Source: Curtobacterium sp. MCSS17_015 (GTDB lineage: Bacteria > Actinomycetota > Actinomycetes > Actinomycetales > Microbacteriaceae). From it: a stretch of DNA of 64,000 nucleotides. The stretch spans positions 2,232,001 through 2,296,000 of the forward strand of contig NZ_CP126256.1 in the NCBI RefSeq assembly GCF_003234265.2, read 5' to 3'. Under the pieces are notes generated by a model. The model made no database searches. It had not been told where the DNA came from and was given only the letters and a program-made list of their open reading frames with translations. This document shows, piece after piece, positions 53,894 to 62,100 of this stretch (within the stretch, counting starts at the first letter, position 1; each line of letters begins with the position of its first letter). Both the position numbers and the translations under genes were made by a program.

Positions 53894-54520
53894 TCAGGAC
53901 GCCTTGCCGGTCAGTTCGTCGCCGACGAGTGTGTCCAGGATGCCCGGCCCGTCGACCGCGCCGAGCACCCGCGCTGCGACCCGGCCCTGCTTGTCGAGGA
54001 CGATCGTCGTCGGCACGGCGTTCGGCGCGATCTCACCCGAGAGCGCGAGCTGCATCGTGCCGGTGTTCGCGTCGAGGACGGTCGGGTAGTCGACGCCGAA
54101 CTTCCGCTCGAAGGCCTTCGCGGTGCCGGCCTCGTCACGGACGTTGACCCCGATGAACTGCACGTCGTCGTCGGCGAAGCGGTCGTGGACGGTGTTGAGG
54201 TGTTCGGCCTCGGCGCGGCACGGCGGGCACCCCGCGTACCAGAAGTTGATCACGACGACGTCGCCGCGCAGGGCCTCGGCGGAGAGCTCGTCGCCCTCCG
54301 TCGACTCGGCGGTGAAGTCGATGGGGTCGGTCCGCTCGTCGACGGCGACCTCGGTCACCGCCCCGGTGCCGGAGATGTAGTTCTGCGTGCTGCCGTTGCC
54401 GTACTGCCGCGACAGGGAGTCGTTGCTCGAGGAGCACCCGACGAGCACGAGTGCCGTCACGATCGCGATCGCTGCGGCGCCCGTGGTCCGGGCCCGGGTC
54501 GTGCGGGTGGTGCGCGTCAC
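53894..54520 (-). CDS. resA: TlpA/ResA-type thioredoxin lipoprotein
   Basis: 208 residues. A basic Thr/Arg-rich start leads to a hydrophobic segment and lipobox LVGC. The thioredoxin domain has the active site WYAGCPPCRAEAEHL and the cis-Pro region AVPTTIVLDKQGR. It reduces apocytochrome c on the outer side using electrons from CcdA. The GTG start overlaps the phosphatase stop (GTGA). Confidence 0.93.
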   Translation of the reverse strand: MTRTTRTTRARTTGAAAIAIVTALVLVGCSSSNDSLSRQYGNGSTQNYISGTGAVTEVAVDERTDPIDFTAESTEGDELSAEALRGDVVVINFWYAGCPPCRAEAEHLNTVHDRFADDDVQFIGVNVRDEAGTAKAFERKFGVDYPTVLDANTGTMQLALSGEIAPNAVPTTIVLDKQGRVAARVLGAVDGPGILDTLVGDELTGKAS

Positions 54521-55173
54521 ACTGCTCCTTCGTCGATGGCGGACGCACGGAGCTCGGCCGCCGGGTCCGCGTACCCGACCTCGGTGAACCGCCCGGCCGA
54601 GCGGTCGGGCGTCCGCACGAGGGTGGTGATGCTCGAGAGGTCGCACCGGCGTTTCCGGGGGTCGTGCCAGAGCGGCTCCCCCGCGAGCCGGCGGTGCACC
54701 ATCCAGATCGGCAGCTGGTGACTGACGAGGACGACGTCGCCCTCGTCGACGCTCTCCCACGCCGTGCTGACGGCGGCGAGCATGCGGTTGGCGATCGACT
54801 CGTACGCCTCGCCCCAGCTCGGACGCCACGGGTTCGCGATCCACGGCCACTCGCTCGGACGCCGGACCGAGCGCTTGGTGAAGCCGGGCGGTTGCCCCTC
54901 GTAGCGGTTCGTGGGTTCGATGAGGCGCTCGTCGATCCGGACGTCGAGTCCGTAGGCCGCGGCCCAGGGCGCGGCCGACTCCTGCGTGCGCTGCAACGGG
55001 GACGCCACGATCGCCCGGACGTCGATGCCGGCGTCCTTCCAGGCGGTCGCGGAGGCCTGTGCCATCCGGGTGCCGAGCTCGCTCAGACCGAAGCCCGGGA
55101 GCCGCCCGTAGAGGACACGGTCGGGGTTGTGGACCTCGCCGTGCCGCACGAGGTGGATCTTGGTCGCGGGCAT
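54517..55173 (-). CDS. Histidine phosphatase family protein
   Basis: 218 residues, phosphoglycerate-mutase fold. The catalytic RHG is in IHLVRHGEVHNPDRVLYG, with a second arginine in SPLQRTQES and His in VVLVSHQLPIW. A phosphatase of this group leads the cytochrome c maturation operon in many actinobacteria, but its substrate is unknown. The ATG lies seven bases after TACACT. Confidence 0.88.
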   Translation of the reverse strand: MPATKIHLVRHGEVHNPDRVLYGRLPGFGLSELGTRMAQASATAWKDAGIDVRAIVASPLQRTQESAAPWAAAYGLDVRIDERLIEPTNRYEGQPPGFTKRSVRRPSEWPWIANPWRPSWGEAYESIANRMLAAVSTAWESVDEGDVVLVSHQLPIWMVHRRLAGEPLWHDPRKRRCDLSSITTLVRTPDRSAGRFTEVGYADPAAELRASAIDEGAV

Positions 55174-55180
55174 GGGTTCC

Positions 55181-55186
55181 AGTGTA
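55181..55186 (-). promoter_or_regulatory. -10 element of the cytochrome c maturation operon
   Basis: TACACT, seven bases before the ATG at 55173. Confidence 0.5.
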
Positions 55187-55241
55187 GGTCGGTCCCGCTC
55201 GCCCACCCGCCCCACAGCGGATCCACGGACTTCGGGAGCGC

Positions 55242-56732
55242 TCAGCCGAGGTGGCCGGACAGCCGACCGTGCAGGGCGGTCGAACCGGTGTTCAGGTTCA
55301 CGACCTCCACCGTGGACCCGTGCTTCGCGAAGCGCTGCTCGACCCCGTCGAGTGCCGCGACCGTGCTCGCGTCGAACACGTGCGCCTCGGACATGTCGAC
55401 GATGACGCGCTCGGGGTCCTCGGCGTAGGAGAACCGGTTGACGAGGTCGTTCGAGGACGCGAAGAACAGCGCCCCGCGCACCCGGTAGCGGACGGTCCGC
55501 TCGTCGACCGGTTCCCGCACGACCTCGACGACGTGGGCGACCCGGCGGGCGAAGACCAGCGCGGCGACGACGACCCCGACGAGCACCCCGGTGGCCAGGT
55601 TGTCCGTCGCGACGACGACCAGCACGGTGATGACCATGACGGCCGTCTCCCCGAGGGGCATCCGGCGGAGGGTGCGCGGCCGGACGCTGTGCCAGTCGAA
55701 GGTCGCCACGCAGACCATGAGCATCACCGCGGTGAGGGCCGCCATCGGGATCTGGGCCACCACGTCGTGCAGGACGATCGTCAGGACGAGGACCGCCGCG
55801 CCGGCCACGAAGGTCGACACCCGGGTGCGGGCACCGGCCGTCTTCACGTTGATGACCGTCTGTCCGATCATCGCGCACCCGCCGGTGCCGCCGAAGAAGC
55901 CCGAGGCGATGTTCGCCACGCCCTGACCCCACGACTCGCGCCAGGCGCTGGACCGGGTCTCGGTGACGGCGTCGACGAGCTGTGCGGTCAGCAGCGTCTC
56001 GATGAGCCCGACGATCGCGACGCCGAACGCGTACGGCGCGATGAGCTGGAGGGTGTCGAGGGTCAGGGGGACGGTGATCCCGTTGAAGCCCGGCAACGCG
56101 GTGGGGAGGGACCCCTCGTCACCGACCGTGGGGACGGCGACCCCGAACACCATGGTGATCGCCGTCACCACGACCACGGCGATGAGCGGCGCGGGGACGG
56201 CCTTCGTGAGGAAGGGGACCCCGACGATGAGCGCGACGCCGAGTGCGGTGAGGGGCCAGACGACGAGCGGCACGTCGTTCCCGAGCAGGTTCGGGAGCTG
56301 CGCGGTGAAGATGAGGATCGCCAGGGCGTTGACGAACGCCACGTTGACGCTGCGTGGGATGAAGCGCATCAGGCGTGCGACGCCGAGGAACCCGAGCACG
56401 AGCTGGAACAGGCCGCCGAGCACGATCGCGGGGACGAGGTAGGCGACCCCGTGGTCCCGCACGAGCGGTGCGATCACGAGCGCGACCGATCCGGCAGCGG
56501 CGGAGATCATCGCCGGTCGGCCGCCGACCACCGAGATGACCATCGCGAAGACGACGCTCGAGAAGAGCCCGACCGCGGGGTCCACCCCGGCGACCACCGA
56601 GAACGAGATCGCTTCGGGGATGAGGGCGAGCGCCGTGACGACGCCGGCCAGGAGCTCCCTCGTGAGGAGGCGCGGGGACCGCAGTGCGGCGAGGACGCTC
56701 GGTGTGACGGGAGCGGTGGTGGCGGTCGACAT
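55242..56732 (-). CDS. SulP family anion transporter with STAS domain
   Basis: 496 residues. The membrane part (about 20-395) holds the SulP start GVVTALALIPEAISFSVVAGVDP and GFFGGTGGCAMIGQTVINVKTAG in the middle. The C-terminal STAS domain (about 400-496) has ALFFASSNDLVNRF and IVDMSEAHVFDASTVAALDG, typical of SulP STAS domains. Substrate may be bicarbonate, sulfate or another anion. The ATG is seven bases after TAGGGT. A MerR regulator starts divergently 67 bases away. Confidence 0.92.
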   Translation of the reverse strand: MSTATTAPVTPSVLAALRSPRLLTRELLAGVVTALALIPEAISFSVVAGVDPAVGLFSSVVFAMVISVVGGRPAMISAAAGSVALVIAPLVRDHGVAYLVPAIVLGGLFQLVLGFLGVARLMRFIPRSVNVAFVNALAILIFTAQLPNLLGNDVPLVVWPLTALGVALIVGVPFLTKAVPAPLIAVVVVTAITMVFGVAVPTVGDEGSLPTALPGFNGITVPLTLDTLQLIAPYAFGVAIVGLIETLLTAQLVDAVTETRSSAWRESWGQGVANIASGFFGGTGGCAMIGQTVINVKTAGARTRVSTFVAGAAVLVLTIVLHDVVAQIPMAALTAVMLMVCVATFDWHSVRPRTLRRMPLGETAVMVITVLVVVATDNLATGVLVGVVVAALVFARRVAHVVEVVREPVDERTVRYRVRGALFFASSNDLVNRFSYAEDPERVIVDMSEAHVFDASTVAALDGVEQRFAKHGSTVEVVNLNTGSTALHGRLSGHLG

Positions 56733-56739
56733 CGCGGCA

Positions 56740-56745
56740 ACCCTA
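56740..56745 (-). promoter_or_regulatory. -10 element of the SulP gene
   Basis: TAGGGT, seven bases before the ATG at 56732. Confidence 0.45.
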
Positions 56746-56798
56746 CCGTCATGTGAGGGTGTCGACCGTCCAGCCGCTGCCCCTCGCCCTCTGCCACG

Positions 56799-57209
56799 AT
56801 GTCGGACATGACCGGTCCCGACGTCCCCGCCACCATGCACATCGGGGAGCTCGCCGAACGGACCGGGATGTCGCTGCGGTCGATCCGGCACTACGACGAG
56901 GTCGGGCTGCTCGTGCCGAGCGGCCGCACCGCCGGCGGGTTCCGGGTCTACACGGCCGGCGACCTCGAGCGCCTGCTCGTCATCCGCCGGATGAAACCAC
57001 TCGGGTTCACACTCGACGAGATGGCGGGGCTCCTCCGCGTCGTCGACGGTCTGACGGCCGGCGACCCGGACGAGGCCGCCGACCTGGCGGCCCGCCTCGA
57101 CGCGTTCCTCGAGGACGCCAGGGCGCGCCACGCGAAGCTGCTGGAGCGCGCGGCGATGGCCGAGGAGTTCATCGGCACGCTGGGGACCCTGCGCGCCTCG
57201 TTGCCGTGA
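56799..57209 (+). CDS. MerR-family transcriptional regulator
   Basis: 136 residues. The N-terminal MerR helix-turn-helix reads MHIGELAERTGMSLRSIRHY and YDEVGLLVPSGRTAGGFRVY, followed by a coiled-coil helix (about 85-125). No metal-binding cysteines are visible, so it is not a classical metal sensor. Divergent from the SulP gene and a plausible regulator of it. ATGs at 56799, 56808 and 56835 (before HIGEL) are all possible starts. Confidence 0.88.
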   Translation: MSDMTGPDVPATMHIGELAERTGMSLRSIRHYDEVGLLVPSGRTAGGFRVYTAGDLERLLVIRRMKPLGFTLDEMAGLLRVVDGLTAGDPDEAADLAARLDAFLEDARARHAKLLERAAMAEEFIGTLGTLRASLP

Positions 57210-57456
57210 CCGGGCCGGCGTTCGCCGCCTGATCGGGTGACCAGGCCGCAGTCCCATCCCGGACCCTCCGTCGCGGGTACCGCCGCGTTCGTCCTGCGAC
57301 CTGGCCACGACGTCGACGCTACGGCGGCCCCGAGCCCGGGCAAGGGCCTCCCGGCAGAGCTGTGGAGAACCGGATGACCGCGCATCGTTGTGGAGGGGAA
57401 GTGGCCTCCCCGGGGCCCGGTCCGCCTCGGGCGCCTCCGATGGCACGCCCGGCCGG

Positions 57457-57462
57457 TAGACT
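57457..57462 (+). promoter_or_regulatory. -10 element of aspS
   Basis: TAGACT, eight bases before the GTG at 57471. Confidence 0.45.
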
Positions 57463-57470
57463 CGACGACC

Positions 57471-58811
57471 GTGATCGAACGCACCCGCATCGCCGACCTC
57501 GCAAGCCTCCCCGACGGCCCCGTCTCCGTGGCCGGATGGGTCGAGACCGTCCGTGATCAGAAGAAGGTGCAGTTCGTCGTCCTCCGCGACGAGAGCGGCG
57601 CCGTCCAGCTCGTCAACCCGGCCACGCGCGAAGCGGCCGAGGGTGACGACGCCTCTGCCACGGCACTCGCCACCACGGAGTCGATCTCCGGCCTCGCGCA
57701 CGGCACCTTCGTCCACGTGCAGGGCACGCTGAAGCACGACGAGCGCGTCAAGCTCGGCGGGCTCGAGGTCAAGGTCGGCACGCTGACCGTGGTCAGTGCC
57801 GCCATCCCGGAGACGCCCATCGCCGACGACTCCTCGCTCGACAAGCGTCTGGACTGGCGCTTCCTCGACCTGCGCAACCGCAAGCAGAACCTGATCTTCC
57901 GCATCCAGACCACGCTCGAGCACGCGTTCCGCACCTACTGGGTCGAGCGTGACTACATCGAGATCCACACCCCGAAGCTGATGGCGTCGGCGTCCGAGTC
58001 GCGCGCCGAGCTCTTCCAGCTCGAGTACTTCGAGACGACCGCCTACCTGGCGCAGTCACCGCAGAACTTCAAGCAGATGGCGCAGCCCGCGGGCTTCGGT
58101 GCCGTGTTCGAGATCGCCGACGCCTTCCGCGCCGACCCGTCGTTCACCTCCCGCCACGCGACCGAGTTCACGAGCGTCGACGCCGAGTTCTCGTGGATCG
58201 AGTCCCACGAGGACGTCATGGCGATGCACGAAGAGGTCCTCGTCGCCGGCATCACCGCCGTCAAGGAGAAGTACGGCAAGGACATCGAGGAGGTCTTCGG
58301 CTTCGAGCTGCAGATCCCGACGACGCCGTTCCCCCGCGTCACGCTGGCCGACGCCCGGAAGATCGTCGCCGACAGCGGCTACGAGGTCGTCCGCGCCGAC
58401 GGCGACCTCGACCCCGAGGGCGAGCGCCGGGTCTCCGCCTGGGCCAAGGAGCACCACGGGTCCGAGTTCGTCTTCGTCACCGACTACGACGCCTCGATCC
58501 GGCCGTACTACCACATGCGTCACGCCGACGACCCGACCCTCACGAACAGCTACGACCTGCTGTTCAACGGCGCGGAGATCTCGACCGGTGCCCAGCGTGA
58601 GCACCGGGTCGACGTCCTCACCGCCCAGGCGGAGGAGAAGGGCCTCGACGCCGCCGAGCTCGGCTGGTACCTCGACTTCTTCCGCTACGGGGTCCCGCCG
58701 CACGGTGGGTTCGGGATGGGCCTGGCGCGCGTGCTGATGCTCATGCTCGGCGAGCCGTCGATCCGCGAGGTCACGTACCTCTTCCGCGGGCCGACGCGCC
58801 TCACCCCGTAG
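57471..58811 (+). CDS. aspS: Aspartyl-tRNA synthetase, archaeal/eukaryal type (possibly Asp-tRNA(Asn) forming)
   Basis: 446 residues, far shorter than the bacterial AspRS (about 590) and without its GAD insertion domain. The OB-fold anticodon domain (about 15-120) is followed by motif 1 (IEIHTPKLMASASESRAELF), the QSPQNFKQMA segment, motif 2 (VFEIADAFRADPS) and motif 3 (PPHGGFGMGLARVLMLML), ending REVTYLFRGPTRLTP as in archaeal enzymes. It charges tRNA-Asp and perhaps tRNA-Asn for later amidation; the tryptophan at the second place after GW in discriminating archaeal enzymes is not present here (GWVETVRD). Single gene, near-leaderless. Confidence 0.9.
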   Translation: MIERTRIADLASLPDGPVSVAGWVETVRDQKKVQFVVLRDESGAVQLVNPATREAAEGDDASATALATTESISGLAHGTFVHVQGTLKHDERVKLGGLEVKVGTLTVVSAAIPETPIADDSSLDKRLDWRFLDLRNRKQNLIFRIQTTLEHAFRTYWVERDYIEIHTPKLMASASESRAELFQLEYFETTAYLAQSPQNFKQMAQPAGFGAVFEIADAFRADPSFTSRHATEFTSVDAEFSWIESHEDVMAMHEEVLVAGITAVKEKYGKDIEEVFGFELQIPTTPFPRVTLADARKIVADSGYEVVRADGDLDPEGERRVSAWAKEHHGSEFVFVTDYDASIRPYYHMRHADDPTLTNSYDLLFNGAEISTGAQREHRVDVLTAQAEEKGLDAAELGWYLDFFRYGVPPHGGFGMGLARVLMLMLGEPSIREVTYLFRGPTRLTP

Positions 58812-58832
58812 TCGCCGGGCGGCAGCGCGAAC

Positions 58833-58880
58833 ACGAGGACCGGCTCCACCACGGACACCCGTGGTGGAGCCGGTCCTCGT
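58833..58880. terminator. Bidirectional terminator between aspS and the Dabb gene
   Basis: A perfect 22-bp stem pairs 58833-58854 with 58859-58880 around ACAC, between two convergent gene ends. Confidence 0.8.
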
Positions 58881-58901
58881 CGTACCGGGCTCTCGCCGCG
58901 G

Positions 58902-59195
58902 TCAGTCCTGCCAGTCGATGGCCGCGCGGGCGGTGACGAGCCCACGGATCTCGGCCGCGGCCGCCTGGTGCTCCGGGTGCACCTGGTACTCGTCGAGCCC
59001 GGCGAGGTCGTCGAAGTCGGCCACGACCGCGACGTCCTGGTTCTTCCCCGGGTAGGCGACGTTCTCGACGACCCGCAGGGAGCGGATCGACGGGACCACC
59101 CCGACCAGTCCGGTCAGCAGCTCGCGGATCCGGACGACCGCGGCGTCGTGGTCGAGGTCCTCGCGGAGCGTCCACGAGACGACGTGGCGGATCAC
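58902..59195 (-). CDS. Dabb (stress-responsive alpha/beta barrel) domain protein
   Basis: 97 residues, a single ferredoxin-like barrel: IRHVVSWTLREDLDHDAAVV, SLRVVENVAYPGKNQDVAVV and LDEYQVHPEHQAAAAEIRGL match the family. Usually a dimer that binds small hydrophobic molecules; function unknown. The GTG start overlaps the stop of the upstream glutaredoxin-like gene (GTGA), so they are coupled. Confidence 0.85.
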   Translation of the reverse strand: MIRHVVSWTLREDLDHDAAVVRIRELLTGLVGVVPSIRSLRVVENVAYPGKNQDVAVVADFDDLAGLDEYQVHPEHQAAAAEIRGLVTARAAIDWQD

Positions 59196-59446
59196 GCTCG
59201 GGCCTCGGCCTGCTCGAGCGCCCGGGCGAGTCGTTCGGCATCGACGTGCCAGTTGCTGTGCACACGACCGTCGACGAGCACGACGGGGATGTCCTCCGCG
59301 TACTCCAGGCGCAGGTCGTCGTCGTCGAGGATGGACCGCTCCTCGAGGGTGACTCCCGGCCGTGCGGCGACGACACGTTCGACGACGGGACGAGCGTCGT
59401 CGCAGAGGTGGCATCCGGGCTTGGTGAGGAGCGTCACGGCTGTCAT
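59192..59446 (-). CDS. Glutaredoxin-like protein (DUF836 type)
   Basis: 84 residues. The redox motif is KPGCHLCDDA (CxxC at 12-15) and the cis-proline is in EDIPVVLVDGRVHSNWHVD. A small thioredoxin-fold reductase, likely cytoplasmic. It starts with ATG and is coupled to the Dabb gene. Confidence 0.85.
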   Translation of the reverse strand: MTAVTLLTKPGCHLCDDARPVVERVVAARPGVTLEERSILDDDDLRLEYAEDIPVVLVDGRVHSNWHVDAERLARALEQAEARA

Positions 59447-59492
59447 GACCTCAGGCTACCCGCGCCACTCCGGGGGTCCGTGGGCCGGAAAC

Positions 59493-59522
59493 GCAGAAGC
59501 CCCGGCGAACCGGGGCTTCTGC
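59493..59522 (-). terminator. Terminator of the bS22 gene
   Basis: A perfect 13-bp stem pairs 59493-59505 with 59510-59522 around CGAA, 16 bases past the small-protein stop. Confidence 0.75.
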
Positions 59523-59537
59523 TGCGGGTCTCTCGAC

Positions 59538-59636
59538 CTACTTCTTGTTGCGACGCTGGTGGCGCGTCTTGCGAAGGAGCTTGCGGTGCTTCTTCTTCGC
59601 CATGCGCTTGCGACGCTTCTTGATGACAGAACCCAT
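59538..59636 (-). CDS. Ribosomal protein bS22 / AURKAIP1-COX24-type 32-residue protein
   Basis: 32 residues, more than half Lys or Arg: it begins [20 protein letters not shown] and ends with RNKK. This matches the tiny actinobacterial protein seen on the small subunit near helix 44 of 16S rRNA in mycobacteria (bS22), related to mitochondrial AURKAIP1. GAGCGAGG lies upstream of the ATG, a full promoter further up and a strong terminator behind. Easily missed because of its size. Confidence 0.9.
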   Translation of the reverse strand: MGSVIKKRRKRMAKKKHRKLLRKTRHQRRNKK

Positions 59637-59708
59637 GTGGACCTCGCTCGGACTGATGCTGATGTACGGACACCGGGCCGATGAAGCCGCGGAAAATCAA
59701 CCTGCCCG

Positions 59709-59738
59709 AGTCTACCGGCTGGCTGCTGCGATGTCGAA
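59709..59738 (-). promoter_or_regulatory. Promoter of the bS22 gene
   Basis: TTCGAC (59733-59738) and TAGACT (59709-59714) on the minus strand, 18 bases apart; leader about 65 bases. Confidence 0.5.
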
Positions 59739-59793
59739 CGGCGCCGGGACGGACGATGGACGCCCGGGACGGGAACGGCTGAGCCGGGTCGGT

Positions 59794-59988
59794 TCAGCCG
59801 ACGTCGGCGATGCCACCGCGGAGGACCTCCGCGACCGCCGACTCCGGCACGCGGAAGGACCGGCCGAATCGGATGGCGGGGAGTTCCCCGGCGTGGACCA
59901 TGCGGTAGACCGTCATCTTGGAGACGCGCATCATCTCGGCGACCTCCGCGACGGTGAGGAAGCGCACGTCGTCGAAACTGCCGGTCAT
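59794..59988 (-). CDS. BldC-like MerR-type DNA-binding protein
   Basis: 64 residues, only a winged helix: FLTVAEVAEMMRVSKMTVYR is the helix-turn-helix and HAGELPAIRFGRSFRVPESA the wing, as in BldC, which binds direct repeats cooperatively and controls development in Streptomyces. Here a broader regulatory role is likely. The ATG at 59988 was chosen because the conserved start lies there. A palindrome covers the predicted transcription start. Confidence 0.88.
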   Translation of the reverse strand: MTGSFDDVRFLTVAEVAEMMRVSKMTVYRMVHAGELPAIRFGRSFRVPESAVAEVLRGGIADVG

Positions 59989-60015
59989 GGTCCGCCTTCG
60001 GGTGGCTTGCTTGTT

Positions 60016-60032
60016 GTGACCTGTGTGGTCAC
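60016..60032. promoter_or_regulatory. Palindrome at the BldC-like gene promoter
   Basis: GTGACC (60016-60021), five bases, GGTCAC (60027-60032). It lies just downstream of a TACAGT -10 box (minus strand, 60038-60043), covering the expected transcription start, a position typical of a repressor operator. Confidence 0.4.
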
Positions 60033-60075
60033 TGGACACTGTAGAGGCGCGTGAGGCCCGGTGTCCAGCAGCTGC

Positions 60076-60591
60076 TCAGTCGTCCTCGGGGCGCTTCGTG
60101 AAGCGGCGCAGACTGCGGTCGACGACCCGCTCCCAGCCCTGCTGCGCCCCGGTGATCGCGACGGTGGCGCGGTGCGACGCCTCGGCCATGACGCGACCGA
60201 GTTCGGTGCCGACCTCGACCGTCGCCTTGCCCGCCGTGCCGCTCCTCCGCACGGACACCGGCTGACCGTCCGGCGTCCACGACGTGGTGGCCGGGGTGCC
60301 GTCGGCGTCCACGGCGTTCGTGAACGGGACCACCCACTCCTCGATGCCGAGCAGCGGCTCGGGGTCGAGCCGGTAGTAGCGGTGCTGGCCTTCTTCGCGA
60401 CTGGTGACGAGGCCGATGTCGCGGAGCACGCGGAGGTGCTTCGACACGGTCGGCTGACTCACGCCGAGCCGCAGCACGAGCTGCCCGACGCTCAGTTCCC
60501 CGCCGGTGGCGTCGGCCCCGTACGCGGTGAGGAGCTCGCCCAGCAGTGCACGCCGCGTCGGGTCCGCGACGACGCTGAAGATGTCGGCCAT
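60076..60591 (-). CDS. ArsR-family regulator
   Basis: 171 residues. The winged helix reads ADPTRRALLGELL and VSQPTVSKHLRVLRDIGLVTSREEGQHRYYRLD; no metal-binding cysteine pair is present. The remaining 75 residues (KATVEVGTELGRVMAEASHR) are extra to plain ArsR proteins and may be an effector or dimer region. The ATG follows TAGCCT by six bases. Divergent from the potassium transporter genes, which it may control. Confidence 0.85.
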   Translation of the reverse strand: MADIFSVVADPTRRALLGELLTAYGADATGGELSVGQLVLRLGVSQPTVSKHLRVLRDIGLVTSREEGQHRYYRLDPEPLLGIEEWVVPFTNAVDADGTPATTSWTPDGQPVSVRRSGTAGKATVEVGTELGRVMAEASHRATVAITGAQQGWERVVDRSLRRFTKRPEDD

Positions 60592-60597
60592 CCAGCA

Positions 60598-60603
60598 AGG
60601 CTA
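60598..60603 (-). promoter_or_regulatory. -10 element of the ArsR gene
   Basis: TAGCCT, six bases before the ATG at 60591. Confidence 0.45.
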
Positions 60604-60663
60604 TCCGCCGCCGTGCGGATGTACCATGACGAACCGTCCCGCCCATGTCCCCGGAGGCATACG

Positions 60664-62100
60664 ATGCTCGACCGCACCGAGCCGATCCCCACCGTGGGGA
60701 CCGTGGCGGGTCAGCGACGGCCGAGCAGGCTCGTGACGGCCCTGCGGGCGTCACCCTCGCGGCTGGCGATCCTGGTCTTCATCGTGCTCATCTTCCTCTT
60801 CACGGTGCTCTTCATGACGCCGATGGCGACGGCCGACGGGTCGGTGACCCACTTCTCCGACGCGCTGTTCACCGCGGCGAGCGTGGTCTGCGTCACCGGG
60901 CTCGCGACCGTCGACATGGCGACGCACTGGTCGGTGTTCGGCAAGGTCCTCGTGGTCATCGGCACGCAGATCGGCGCGCTCGGCGTGCTCACCTTCGCAT
61001 CGATCCTCGGGCTCGTGGTCACCCGTCGGCTCGGCCTCCGCGCCAAGCTCATCGCCGCCGGGGACTCGAACCCGCTGCGTACACACCACGGGGCCGTGCC
61101 GGAGGGCCAGGCGGTCCGCCTGGGCGACGTCGGCACACTGCTCCTCACGGTCGCAGTCAGCACCCTGACGATCGAGGTCGTCATCGGTCTGCTGCTCCTG
61201 CCGAGTGTGCTCCTCACCGGGGTGCCGTTCTGGACGGCGGTCGGCGACTCCTTCTACTACTCGGCGATGGCCTTCACGAACACCGGGTTCGCGCCGAACG
61301 CCGACGGCCTCGATCCGTTCGCGCACGACTACTGGTTCCTCAGCCTCCTCATGGTGGGCGTCATCGCCGGGTCGATCGGGTTCCCGGTCATCCGGACGCT
61401 GACGAAGCAGCTCCGCTCCCCGCGCCGCTGGCCCATCCACGTGAAGCTCACGCTCGCGACGAGTGCGGTGCTGCTCCTCGGCGGCACCGTCGCCTACATC
61501 GCCCTCGAGGCCTCGAACCCCGAGACCTTCGGCCGCGAGGGCGCCGGCCGCACGGCCTTCCAGGCGCTCTTCCTGTCGACGATGACCCGGTCCGGCGGCT
61601 TCTCGCTCGTCGACTTCGACGAGCTGTACGGGTCGAGCCTGCTCGTCACGGACATGCTCATGTTCATCGGCGGCGGCTCCGCCTCCACCGCGGGCGGCAT
61701 CAAGGTCACGACGCTCGCCGTGCTCTTCCTGGCGGCCGTCGCGGAGGCCCGTGGCCGGCAGAGCATGGAGGCGTTCGGCCGTCGCATCCCGAGTGACGTC
61801 CTGCGCGTGGCGGTCGCGATCGTCCTGTGGGGCGCCACCATCGTCGCCGTCGCCACCGTCGTGCTGCTGCAGATCACGCGGGAACCCCTCGACCGCGTCC
61901 TGTTCGAGGTGATCTCGGCGTTCGCGACCTGCGGGCTGTCGTCCGGTGTGTCCGCCGACCTGCCCGAGTCCGGCAAGTACGTGCTCGCCGCCACGATGTT
62001 CCTCGGCCGGGTCGGTACAGTGACCATCGCCGCCGCGCTCGCCGCCAGTCAGAGCCGGCAGCTGTTCCGACGTCCCGAGGAGAGGCCGATCGTTGGCTGA
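60664..62100 (+). CDS. ktrB: Potassium transporter membrane subunit (TrkH/KtrB type)
   Basis: 478 residues. Four pore repeats are visible through their selectivity segments: VTGLATVD, TNTGFAPNAD, TRSGGFSLVD and ATCGLSSGV. The third helix block contains GGGSASTAGGIKVTT, the gating region. It imports K+, often with Na+, together with the cytoplasmic subunit encoded next. The ATG has CCGGAGG eight bases upstream. Confidence 0.93.
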   Translation: MLDRTEPIPTVGTVAGQRRPSRLVTALRASPSRLAILVFIVLIFLFTVLFMTPMATADGSVTHFSDALFTAASVVCVTGLATVDMATHWSVFGKVLVVIGTQIGALGVLTFASILGLVVTRRLGLRAKLIAAGDSNPLRTHHGAVPEGQAVRLGDVGTLLLTVAVSTLTIEVVIGLLLLPSVLLTGVPFWTAVGDSFYYSAMAFTNTGFAPNADGLDPFAHDYWFLSLLMVGVIAGSIGFPVIRTLTKQLRSPRRWPIHVKLTLATSAVLLLGGTVAYIALEASNPETFGREGAGRTAFQALFLSTMTRSGGFSLVDFDELYGSSLLVTDMLMFIGGGSASTAGGIKVTTLAVLFLAAVAEARGRQSMEAFGRRIPSDVLRVAVAIVLWGATIVAVATVVLLQITREPLDRVLFEVISAFATCGLSSGVSADLPESGKYVLAATMFLGRVGTVTIAAALAASQSRQLFRRPEERPIVG

